Part shown: positions 1 through 9,728 of the stretch, piece after piece | How the letters are laid out: each line of letters begins with the position of its first letter | Numbering within the stretch: the first letter of the stretch is position 1 | Assembly (NCBI GenBank): GCA_947629905.1 | Contig: CANRFM010000005.1 | Location: 43,124-107,123 of the forward strand | Length of the DNA: 64,000 nt | Source of the DNA: an uncultured Clostridia bacterium | GTDB lineage: Bacteria; Bacillota; Clostridia; Oscillospirales; Ruminococcaceae | Direction of reading: 5' to 3' | Notes under the pieces: generated by a model | What the model saw: only the letters and a program-made list of their open reading frames with translations | What the model was told of the DNA's origin: nothing | Databases searched by the model: none | Made by a program: the position numbers and the translations under genes

Positions 1-170
1 CGGGTGATGGGGGTCTTGTTGACAAGCACGATGTCGGCATCCCCGATCCGGGCAGCGGCTTCTTCCGGGCGTGTACTGCCGCAGCAGACGACCTCCCCGA
101 ATTCTGAAAACGCCGAAAAGCCCATGTCCTCGGCATCCATGGTACTCCAGTCCGGAATGACGATCTTCAT
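1..170 (-). CDS. D-2-hydroxyacid dehydrogenase, N-terminal part (cut by window edge)
   Basis: Only the first 56 codons lie in the window. The protein begins MKIVIPDWSTMDAEDM and continues to DADIVLVNKTPIT, which matches the N-terminal substrate-binding domain of the D-isomer-specific 2-hydroxyacid dehydrogenases (glycerate/hydroxypyruvate reductase type), including the ADIVLVNKTPIT segment typical of HprA-like members. The NAD-binding domain and catalytic Arg/Glu/His lie beyond the window. The ATG overlaps the stop of the upstream membrane-protein gene by four bases (ATGA), so the two are translationally coupled. Substrate cannot be assigned from this fragment. Confidence 0.75.
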   Translation of the reverse strand, partial: MKIVIPDWSTMDAEDMGFSAFSEFGEVVCCGSTRPEEAAARIGDADIVLVNKTPIT

Positions 171-520
171 GCTTCTTCGTCCTCTGCGGGGGATTCTTCC
201 TCTGCCGGGGCTTCTTCCCCGACAGGGGCTTCCTCTGCCTGTTCCGGCAGCTTTCCGGTGACGGGGGAAACTTTTTGCCTGTCCACCGTCTTGGAGAGGA
301 TGAATGCCAGCAGCAGGGCTGCCAGTTCAAACACGCCGATGCCGTAAAAGAACGTCTGACTGTCCGTCAGATACGGCAGCAGCGTACACGGCAGCGCAAT
401 GCCCAGTACCAGATAGCAGATCTTGTGATAGCGGATAAACTGCATCCCGAATACCAGCACCGCCAGCAGTGCTAAAATGATATGTACGTGAAGCGGGATG
501 GGAAAAAACGAACTGTCCAT
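167..520 (-). CDS. Small three-helix membrane protein, unknown function
   Basis: 117 aa starting MDSSFFPIPLHVH. An AGGAG site seven bases upstream fixes this start; the open frame extends further upstream but without a ribosome site. Three hydrophobic segments are visible (roughly residues 10-27, 33-50 and 57-75), followed by an acidic tail rich in Glu, Ala and Pro (about residues 88-117). I do not recognise the family. It has a good promoter 44 bases upstream and is coupled to the dehydrogenase gene, suggesting a two-gene transcript. The acidic tail is probably cytoplasmic. Confidence 0.65.
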   Translation of the reverse strand: MDSSFFPIPLHVHIILALLAVLVFGMQFIRYHKICYLVLGIALPCTLLPYLTDSQTFFYGIGVFELAALLLAFILSKTVDRQKVSPVTGKLPEQAEEAPVGEEAPAEEESPAEDEEA

Positions 521-563
521 ACTTCTATCTCCTTTTTGTCCTGTTCGGATACACTCTTTTTTT

Positions 564-592
564 ATTATAGCACAAAGTCTCTGCAAATGCAA
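564..592 (-). promoter_or_regulatory. Promoter for the minus-strand membrane protein/dehydrogenase pair
   Basis: -35 TTGCAT (592-587), 17-bp spacer, -10 TATAAT (569-564) with an extended TGC before it. It diverges from the plus-strand promoter at 684-712, which has the same TGTGCTATAAT core. Confidence 0.75.
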
Positions 593-683
593 GAGCGCAG
601 AATATTTTTTCACAGAAATCCTGCCCTCTGCCTGCCGGACGGGGAAAAATTTTACAGACGGCGGAATTTTTTTCAGAAATTCC

Positions 684-712
684 TTGAATTTCCGCTGCAA
701 CTGTGCTATAAT
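684..712 (+). promoter_or_regulatory. Promoter for the 746-3332 run
   Basis: -35 TTGAAT (684-689), 17-bp spacer, extended -10 TGCTATAAT ending at 712. It lies 34 bases before the first start codon. Confidence 0.75.
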
Positions 713-745
713 AAAAGTATTGCCGTATTGCAAGGAGGTGTCTGA

Positions 746-1120
746 ATGCGGTATTATATGAAAGCCTATGAGAAATTTCTCCGGGATTTTCTGCAAGATC
801 CGGATAAATCGCAGCTTTCCGCTGTCCGGAAAGAAACGCTCGTGCAGATCGGTCTGATGCAGCACGAACGGCTGGTGCATTTTCTGGTGTGCATTCTGGT
901 CGGGGTCGCTTTCATGATCGTTCTGGGACTGGTGCTGTACTACAAGACCATGGGGCTGCTCCTGCTCGAGCTGCTCCTGCTCGGACTGCTTGCGCCGTAT
1001 CTTGGGCATTACTACTTCTTGGAGAATACCACGCAGCGTATGTATGTGCTCTATAATATGCTTGCAGCGATGGAGGACGGCGTGGGCTATCCCAACACAG
1101 ACCCTGACGGGAAAATATAA
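746..1120 (+). CDS. Small membrane protein, unknown function
   Basis: 124 aa (MRYYMKAYEKFLRD) with an ideal AAGGAGG site seven bases before the ATG. The first 50 residues are charged and probably cytoplasmic. Two closely spaced hydrophobic helices follow (about residues 51-69 and 71-91), then a short tail ending near an NTDPDGKI sequence. No catalytic motif or known domain is recognised. It is the first gene after the promoter at 684-712 and is followed 40 bases later by the foldase gene, so it may work at the membrane alongside it, but this is only context. Confidence 0.65.
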   Translation: MRYYMKAYEKFLRDFLQDPDKSQLSAVRKETLVQIGLMQHERLVHFLVCILVGVAFMIVLGLVLYYKTMGLLLLELLLLGLLAPYLGHYYFLENTTQRMYVLYNMLAAMEDGVGYPNTDPDGKI

Positions 1121-1160
1121 GGGAGACGAACAAACCGAAACACACAGAATGGAGGAAAGT

Positions 1161-2696
1161 ATGAACGAAGAAAACAAGCAGAATCCTGCTGAAACAGAAG
1201 AAACGCCGGAATACGAGGGTATTTTAGGCGACTACACGGAGACACCGGAAGAGGAGGAAACTCCTGCTGCACCGACATCCGAAGAAAAAGCCCCTGCCAA
1301 AAAGAAGAACGGCAGTAAGGTCGCTGCCATTGCCGGCATTTCGGCTGTGGCTGCACTGATCGCCTGTCTGGGCGTGGTCGGCGTGGTCAGAGGTGTACGG
1401 AGCAATCAGGCTGCCGTCAGCACTGCCCATTTCAAGGTCACGGAAAAGGGCATGGCTTGCGCTTTGCAGGGCACGCTCGATATGTACAAGAACTATTTCG
1501 GGGAGGACTATCTTGCCAGCAATTACGGGCTGGATGTGAATGCCCCCCTGAAAGATCAGGCTTCCCCCGTGGAGGACTTTGAGACATGGTTTGATCTGCT
1601 GATCAGCGATGCCAAGCAGACGATCTCGGCACAGCTTGTGCTTGCAGAAGCTGCCAATGCTGCCGGGTTCGAGATGAGCGATGAGGACAGGCAGGAAATG
1701 GAAAATGCTGTTGCTGCCATTGACCTTTCCACCTACGGGTATGGCATAACAGAAGCCGACCTGCGGGAGGCAATGGAGCTGGAATTTTACAGCTCTGCCT
1801 ACTATGATGCCAAAATGGCGGAAGACGTGGACGATGCCGATGTGGAAGCCTATGCCGATGCTGCCGGGAATACCTACAAGACCTGCGGTGTTATGGGCTT
1901 TTCTGCCATTTATGACACAGAGGACGATGGCTCGGGAGATATGATAACGCAGGACAGTGCCAAGGAATGGGCTGACAAGTTCGCAGCCTGCAAGACACCG
2001 GAAGAACTGCGGAAAAAGGCGAAGGAATACCTTGAGAAGGAAATGGATTATTCCGAAGAGGACGCTGCCGCTACGGTTTCCACGATCGAAAACCCGAATT
2101 TTGCCTATTCTGAGGGCAATGAACTGTGTGAGTGGGCTTTCGGCGGTGCAAAGGTCAATGATATCTATACGATCGAAGATGACGGTGCCTACTACGTCTA
2201 TATGCTGACCAGTGAACCGGTGCGGGACGACAGCAAGACCGTCAATGTCCGGCACATCCTGTTCTCCCTGAATCCTTCTTCCGGCGAGGAAAGCCGCACC
2301 ATGGACGAATGCCGTCAGCTTGCGGAGGACTGTCTCGAAGAATGGAAAAACGGCGAAGCGACCGAGGACAGCTTTGCAGCCCTTGCCACCGAAAAGACCG
2401 ACGATACCGGGTCTGCCTCGACGGGCGGACTGTATGAGAATGTGTATATCGGGCAGATGGTTGCATCCTTTGAGGAATGGTGCTTTGACGAGAACAGGAA
2501 GCCGGGCGATACGGGCATTGTAGAATCCGATTACGGCGTACACGTGATGTACTTCGTCAGCGATGATGAACCGACATGGAAACTCAATGCCGCTTCCGAC
2601 CTGAAAAGTGAACGCTACGAGGAATGGTATAACGAACAGGTCGAACTGTATCCGGTCACATTCCATGACGATGTCATCAACAGTATCGGGGACTGA
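1161..2696 (+). CDS. Membrane-anchored peptidyl-prolyl isomerase (PrsA/SurA-type foldase)
   Basis: 511 aa from MNEENKQNPAE; GGAGG five bases upstream decides the start, although the frame is open from 990. A Glu/Pro-rich cytosolic N-terminus (1-50) precedes one transmembrane helix (about 54-76), then a large extracytoplasmic region. The C-terminal part (about 388-490) carries parvulin (Rotamase) signatures: VRHILF near its start and STGGLYENVYIGQM and ESDYGVHVMYF later. Family members isomerise Xaa-Pro bonds and help secreted proteins fold outside the membrane. Unlike PrsA it is anchored by an N-terminal helix rather than a lipobox. It lies next to nth and secA, so a link to secretion is plausible. 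Confidence 0.85.
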   Translation: MNEENKQNPAETEETPEYEGILGDYTETPEEEETPAAPTSEEKAPAKKKNGSKVAAIAGISAVAALIACLGVVGVVRGVRSNQAAVSTAHFKVTEKGMACALQGTLDMYKNYFGEDYLASNYGLDVNAPLKDQASPVEDFETWFDLLISDAKQTISAQLVLAEAANAAGFEMSDEDRQEMENAVAAIDLSTYGYGITEADLREAMELEFYSSAYYDAKMAEDVDDADVEAYADAAGNTYKTCGVMGFSAIYDTEDDGSGDMITQDSAKEWADKFAACKTPEELRKKAKEYLEKEMDYSEEDAAATVSTIENPNFAYSEGNELCEWAFGGAKVNDIYTIEDDGAYYVYMLTSEPVRDDSKTVNVRHILFSLNPSSGEESRTMDECRQLAEDCLEEWKNGEATEDSFAALATEKTDDTGSASTGGLYENVYIGQMVASFEEWCFDENRKPGDTGIVESDYGVHVMYFVSDDEPTWKLNAASDLKSERYEEWYNEQVELYPVTFHDDVINSIGD

Positions 2697-2699
2697 GAC

Positions 2700-3332
2700 A
2701 TGACAAAAAAGGAACGTACCCTCGAAGCCGTGCGGCTTCTGAAGGAACGCTATCCGGATGCGCTCTGCTCCCTCACCTATGAGCAGCCCTATGAGCTGAT
2801 GATCGCCGCAAGGCTTTCGGCACAGTGTACGGATGCACGGGTGAATATCGTCACCAAAACGCTGTTCGTGCAGTACCCCACGCTCGAAGCCTTTGCCGGG
2901 GCGGAGCTTTCCGAACTGGAAGAAGCGGTCAAGCCCTGCGGTTTCTACCGCACCAAGGCAAAGAGCATCAAGGAAATGGCACAGCGGCTGCTCTCCGTCT
3001 ACGGGGGGAAGATACCGGACACCATGGACGAGCTGCTCACGCTGCCCGGTATCGGGCGCAAGACGGCGAACCTGCTGCTCGGCGATGTGTACGGCAAGCC
3101 GGCGGTCGTGGCGGATACGCATTTCATCCGGATCACCGGACGGCTGGAGCTGACAGCACACACCGAACCGCAAAAAGTCGAGGCGGATCTGCGGAAACTC
3201 CTGCCGCCGGCGGAGTCCTCGGATTTCTGCCACCGGACGGTGCTGTTCGGCAGGGATGTCTGCCGGGCAAGGAAGCCCCGCTGCGGGGAATGCCCCCTGC
3301 GGCACTTCTGCCCGTCTGCGGCACAGGCATGA
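2700..3332 (+). CDS. nth: Endonuclease III (DNA glycosylase/AP lyase)
   Basis: 210 aa, the usual length. It removes oxidised pyrimidines and cleaves at abasic sites in base-excision repair. The helix-hairpin-helix motif LPGIGRKTANLLLGD (about 115-129) contains the catalytic lysine K121; the catalytic aspartate is D139 in VVADTHFIR. The four iron-sulfur cysteines are present with canonical spacing, C188-X6-C195-X2-C198-X5-C204. The gene starts three bases after the foldase stop, so they are probably cotranscribed. The following secA gene has its own promoter. Confidence 0.97.
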   Translation: MTKKERTLEAVRLLKERYPDALCSLTYEQPYELMIAARLSAQCTDARVNIVTKTLFVQYPTLEAFAGAELSELEEAVKPCGFYRTKAKSIKEMAQRLLSVYGGKIPDTMDELLTLPGIGRKTANLLLGDVYGKPAVVADTHFIRITGRLELTAHTEPQKVEADLRKLLPPAESSDFCHRTVLFGRDVCRARKPRCGECPLRHFCPSAAQA

Positions 3333-3340
3333 TGTATGCC

Positions 3341-3369
3341 TTGACAAATCGGTGAAGATACGGTAAAAT
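3341..3369 (+). promoter_or_regulatory. secA promoter
   Basis: Consensus -35 TTGACA (3341-3346), 17-bp spacer, -10 TAAAAT (3364-3369), starting nine bases after the nth stop and 51 bases before the secA ATG. Confidence 0.85.
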
Positions 3370-3420
3370 GATAAATAGGTGCACTGCACCGTGCAATAAA
3401 TGATAAGGCGGTAACATACA

Positions 3421-6159
<2,739 letters not shown>

Positions 6160-6166
6160 TGCAGCA

Positions 6167-6191
6167 GGGCAGGGCGTGACCCTGCCCTTTT
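6167..6191 (+). terminator. secA intrinsic terminator
   Basis: Stem GGGCAGGG (6167-6174) with CCCTGCCC (6180-6187), five-base loop, then TTTT. Confidence 0.85.
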
Positions 6192-6215
6192 CCTGTCATT
6201 CAAAAAGGAAACGCT

Positions 6216-6998
6216 ATGGACTACATGGAATTTGCCGCATTCTACGATCAGCTGACGGAGAATGTGGACTACAGAAACCGGGCTGCAAGGCTGCACGCCC
6301 TTGCCCGGCAATATCTGCACACGGAAACGGACGGCACGCTTCTGACCGACCTTGCCTGCGGCAGCGGCGGTTTCAGCGAAGCACTTGCACGGCTCGGCTA
6401 TGACGTGATCGGCGTGGACAATTCCCCTGCCATGCTCTCGAAAGCCATGGAAAAAAAGCTGCAAAGCGGGCTGCCCATCCAGTACCTGTGTCAGGATATG
6501 CGGGAACTGGATATGTTCGGGACGATCGATGTGACGGTCTGTATGCTCGACAGCCTGAATCACCTGCCCTCGCTTGCGGACGTGGAGCAGGTGTTCCGGC
6601 GGGTGTCGCTGTTTGCACAGCCGGGCGGGGTGTTCCTGTTTGACATGAACACGCTCTACAAGCACCGGGAAATTCTTGGCAGCCGGGTCTTTCTCTATGA
6701 TTTAGAGGACGTGTTCTGCGCATGGGAAAACCGCCTGCAAGCCGACCGTGCCACGGTGGAAATGCAGCTGACTTTTTTTGCCAAAGAGGGGGAGCAGTAT
6801 GTCCGGAGCGATGAATTCATCCGGGAAACTGCCTACCCGGTCACGGAGATCGAAGCTGCCCTGCAACGGGCAGGGCTGACGGTCTTGGGGGAATTTGATG
6901 CCGACAAGGGTCTGGACACACCGGAAACGCTGTTCCCCGTGAGCGAAACGACGGAACGCATTCTCTTTGCGGCAGGGAAGCCCCTCACACAGCCATAA
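6216..6998 (+). CDS. Class I SAM-dependent methyltransferase
   Basis: 260 aa (MDYMEFAAFYDQLTE). Motif I is LLTDLACGSGGFSEALA (about 45-61), followed by the acidic loop YDVIGVDNSPAML and the post-II segment FGTIDVTVCMLDSLNHL. This is the YjjT/UbiE-like small-molecule methyltransferase fold, with the YDQLT start seen in many Firmicute members next to hslO. The substrate is unknown. It has AAGGAAA before the start and is followed at 10 bases by hslO, indicating one operon. No promoter was found between it and the secA terminator. Confidence 0.85.
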   Translation: MDYMEFAAFYDQLTENVDYRNRAARLHALARQYLHTETDGTLLTDLACGSGGFSEALARLGYDVIGVDNSPAMLSKAMEKKLQSGLPIQYLCQDMRELDMFGTIDVTVCMLDSLNHLPSLADVEQVFRRVSLFAQPGGVFLFDMNTLYKHREILGSRVFLYDLEDVFCAWENRLQADRATVEMQLTFFAKEGEQYVRSDEFIRETAYPVTEIEAALQRAGLTVLGEFDADKGLDTPETLFPVSETTERILFAAGKPLTQP

Positions 6999-7008
6999 AG
7001 GAGGAAAT

Positions 7009-7878
7009 ATGAGCATCATCCAAAGAGCCATTTCCGCTGACGGATGTGTTGTTGCTTCGGCGATCGATGCAACGGACATTGCGGCAGCGATCGAACACTA
7101 CCACAAGCCCTCGGCGGTCGTGACGGCTACATTGGGGCGGCTTGCAGCGGCTGCCTCCCTGATGGGTTACGGGCAGAAAAACGAAAACGACCGCCTCACG
7201 CTGCGCATAGACGGAGACGGTCAGATCGGCAGCATGGTCGCCGTAGCCGACAGCCATGGCAATGTCAAATGCTGTGCCGATCAGTATATTGTGGAAATTC
7301 CCCTCAATGCCAAGGGAAAGCTCGATGTCGGCGGTGCGGTCGGAAACGGCACGCTGTCCGTCATCAAGGATCTGGGGCTGAAAGAGCCGTATGTCGGCAC
7401 CGTGCCGCTGATCTCGGGTGAAATTGCGGAGGACATTGCAAGCTACTATGCGGAAAGCGAACAGGTGCCGACCGTCCTCAGCCTTGGGGTGCTGGTCGCT
7501 CCTGATTTGAGTGTGGTGTGTGCGGGGGGCTTTCTCATTCAGCTGCTCCCCTTTGCGGATGAAAGCTGCATCCCCGTTCTGGAAAAAAATGTGGCAGCCA
7601 TGCCGCCCGTGACAGAACTCCTGAAAAGCGGTATGACTGCCGAAGCCATTGCCCTGCGCTGTCTGGACGGTCTCGAGCCGAACCTGCTGGACAGTGCCGA
7701 AGCGCATTATCACTGCGATTGCAGCCGGGAGCGCACCTCGAAGATCCTCATCGCCCTCGGCAAAGACGAGCTGAAAGCGCTATCCGATGCGGGCGAAGCT
7801 ATTGAGGTCTGCTGCCATTTCTGCAATAAGAAGTATGTGTTCACCCCGGAGGAGGTTCTTGCTCTGACGGAGGGCTAA
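7009..7878 (+). CDS. hslO: Redox-regulated chaperone Hsp33
   Basis: 289 aa from MSIIQRAIS, chosen because AAAGGAGG sits just upstream. Hsp33 is a cytosolic holdase activated by oxidation and unfolding. The C-terminal zinc switch is complete: HCDCSRER (CXC) followed about 30 residues later by CCHFC (CXXC). The N-terminal domain contains GDGQIGSMVAVAD and the GNGTLSVIKDLG segment typical of the family. The stop overlaps the stop of the convergent tspO gene (7875-7878) with no terminator between them. Confidence 0.96.
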   Translation: MSIIQRAISADGCVVASAIDATDIAAAIEHYHKPSAVVTATLGRLAAAASLMGYGQKNENDRLTLRIDGDGQIGSMVAVADSHGNVKCCADQYIVEIPLNAKGKLDVGGAVGNGTLSVIKDLGLKEPYVGTVPLISGEIAEDIASYYAESEQVPTVLSLGVLVAPDLSVVCAGGFLIQLLPFADESCIPVLEKNVAAMPPVTELLKSGMTAEAIALRCLDGLEPNLLDSAEAHYHCDCSRERTSKILIALGKDELKALSDAGEAIEVCCHFCNKKYVFTPEEVLALTEG

Positions 7879-8345
7879 TTCAAGACGTAAATGCCGATCG
7901 TCAGGTAGCTTGCATAGGCGCACCAGAGCAGATAGGGCAGGTTCAGCCACCCGGCAAGGGGCTTTACCCGGAAACAGAGATAGCACATCCAGCCGACAAG
8001 CCCTGTCAGCGCAAGGATGATCACGACCGCCGTGAGCCGTGCCTGCAAGCCGAAAAAGACCGGACTCCAAACAAAATTGACTGCCAACTGCACCCCGAAA
8101 GCGAGCAGCGCCTGCCGCTTTCCGGGGTGTTTGCTTTCCAAGAGCCAGAACAGTGTCAGCCCCATCAGCGCATACAAAATGCCCCACGCCGCCGGAAATA
8201 CCCACCCCGGCGGCGCAAAGGGCGGACGGTCGTAACTGCGGTACACTGCCCCGAAGCTGCCGCCAGCCGCAATGCCGGACAGCGCCCCCACAAGCTCCAC
8301 GCTCACGATACACAAAAGCAGATTTGTCAGTCTTTGTTTCTGCAT
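7875..8345 (-). CDS. tspO: TspO/MBR-family membrane protein
   Basis: 156 aa with five hydrophobic helices. The family signature is clear: YDRPPFAPPGWVFPAAWGI (about 38-56) and the later LAVNFVWSPVFFGL with its conserved WSPxFF. TspO proteins bind porphyrins and sterol-like ligands and affect tetrapyrrole or stress physiology; a ligand here cannot be inferred. The RBS is AAGGGG. The gene lies 57 bases after the ArsC/Spx-like gene with no promoter seen, so it is probably the last gene of the minus-strand run from moxR. Confidence 0.93.
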   Translation of the reverse strand: MQKQRLTNLLLCIVSVELVGALSGIAAGGSFGAVYRSYDRPPFAPPGWVFPAAWGILYALMGLTLFWLLESKHPGKRQALLAFGVQLAVNFVWSPVFFGLQARLTAVVIILALTGLVGWMCYLCFRVKPLAGWLNLPYLLWCAYASYLTIGIYVLN

Positions 8346-8402
8346 AGCTGCACCCCTTTTCGTTCAGTGGTATAGTCTATGCAGAAGGTGTAGGGGGTAT
8401 GC

Positions 8403-8753
8403 TTATTGCAGAGCCTGTGCCCAATCCTTTTCCCGAAAACCGACCAGTACCGTCTCGTCCGTCACCAAGATCGGGCGTTTCACCAGCATTCCGTCTGTTG
8501 CCAGCAGGGCAAGCTGCTCCGCTTCCGTCATGTCCGGCAGCTTGTCCTTGAGCTGCATCGAACGGTAGAGCTGTCCGCTCGTGTTGAAGAACCGCTTCAG
8601 CGGCAAGCCGCTTTTCTGCTGCCATGTGTGAAGTTCTTCCGCTGTGGGGTTTTCTTCCTTGATGTGGCGTTCCGTAAACGAAATGCCGTTGGCTTCCAAC
8701 CATTTCTTCGCCTTCTGACAGGTCGTACATTTGGGGTAGCAGATAAATTCCAT
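8403..8753 (-). CDS. ArsC/Spx-family thioredoxin-fold protein
   Basis: 116 aa. The N-terminal MEFICYPKCTTCQKAKKWL contains the CXXC pair (C9, C12) of the YffB/Spx branch; true arsenate reductases of this family have CX5R-like features including KRP. A KRPILV segment (about 92-97) is the conserved RP loop. The family includes glutaredoxin-dependent arsenate reductases and the Spx transcription regulators; the KCTTC start is closest to the Spx/MgsR/YffB group but no RNA-polymerase binding residues can be judged. AGGAGG precedes the start, nine bases after prmA. Confidence 0.85.
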   Translation of the reverse strand: MEFICYPKCTTCQKAKKWLEANGISFTERHIKEENPTAEELHTWQQKSGLPLKRFFNTSGQLYRSMQLKDKLPDMTEAEQLALLATDGMLVKRPILVTDETVLVGFREKDWAQALQ

Positions 8754-8762
8754 ATAAACCTC

Positions 8763-9728
8763 CTATTTTTCCAGTAATGCTGCCGTCCAACCCTCTGCGG
8801 AACGGACTTCGGTCTGCCGGAAACCCTGCTGTTTCAGCACCCCCAAAACTTCTTCCGCACGTTCGGTGATGATGCCGGAAACGATCAGCCTGCCGCCCGG
8901 TTTCAGGAATGCCCCGAATCGCCCTGCCATGGCGATCAGCACATCTGCCACGATATTGGCGCAGATCAGGTCATACCCGTCCCCGAGCGTTTCACGCAGT
9001 GCCGCATCCGTACAGATGTCGCCGCAGTATGTCCGGTACACTGCTGCATCAATGCCGTTTTCCGCTGCATTTTCGGCAGCCGTCCGGACGGAATTATCCG
9101 CAATGTCCACCGCAGCCGCCTCACCTGCCCCTAACAGCATTGCCCCGATGGACAGGATACCGCTTCCGCAGCCGAGGTCAAGCACCCGGTCGCCCCGGTG
9201 CAGCACCGTTTCCACAAATTCCAGACAAAGCCGTGTTGTGTGATGCTGCCCTGTCCCGAAACTCGATGCCGGGTCGATGCGCAGGATCGTGCGGGTGTTT
9301 CCGGCAGGTACTGCTTCCCATGAGGGCAAGATCAGGAGCGTTTCGCCAACGGGCAGGGGCTTGAAATACTGCTTCCAGTTGTTTGCCCAGTCCTCCTCCC
9401 GCACATTGCCGCAGGAGAGGGCAAGGCTTCCGTAAAATGCCGCATTTTCGCCGCTTTTCAGCTGTTTCAGCAGCTCCCGCACCCCCGCAAGCTGTTCTGC
9501 CCCCTGTGCATCTTCCGGGAGATAGAACGTGATCTTCGTCTCGCTGTCTGCAAGCTGCATGAGGCTTTCGTCGATATAGTCCCACTGTCCGTTCTTGCCG
9601 TCCAGAAATTCCTGAAAGTCTTCCTTATCCTCAATGGCAAACCCACGCACCCCGTAATCCGTCAGCAAAGCACAGAGGGGTTCAATGGCAGGGGTCTCCG
9701 TGCAGATCTTAATTTCCATCCAGTTCAT
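8763..9728 (-). CDS. prmA: Ribosomal protein L11 methyltransferase
   Basis: 321 aa from MNWMEIKICTETPAIE; AAAGGGAA supports this start rather than the longer frame. PrmA methylates lysines and the N-terminus of ribosomal protein L11. The SAM domain has the family hallmark IDPASSFGTGQHHTTRLCLE, then motif I VLDLGCGSGILSIGA and the ANIVADVL motif. The start lies inside the last codons of the transglutaminase gene (20-bp overlap), so the two are coupled. PrmA is usually near dnaJ or a 16S methyltransferase in Firmicutes; here it is inside a moxR cluster, which is unusual. Confidence 0.95.
   Translation of the reverse strand: MNWMEIKICTETPAIEPLCALLTDYGVRGFAIEDKEDFQEFLDGKNGQWDYIDESLMQLADSETKITFYLPEDAQGAEQLAGVRELLKQLKSGENAAFYGSLALSCGNVREEDWANNWKQYFKPLPVGETLLILPSWEAVPAGNTRTILRIDPASSFGTGQHHTTRLCLEFVETVLHRGDRVLDLGCGSGILSIGAMLLGAGEAAAVDIADNSVRTAAENAAENGIDAAVYRTYCGDICTDAALRETLGDGYDLICANIVADVLIAMAGRFGAFLKPGGRLIVSGIITERAEEVLGVLKQQGFRQTEVRSAEGWTAALLEK

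Noticed and set aside
4..261. 85-residue plus-strand ORF at the window start
   Set aside because: Antisense to the 2-hydroxyacid dehydrogenase start and the membrane-protein end.
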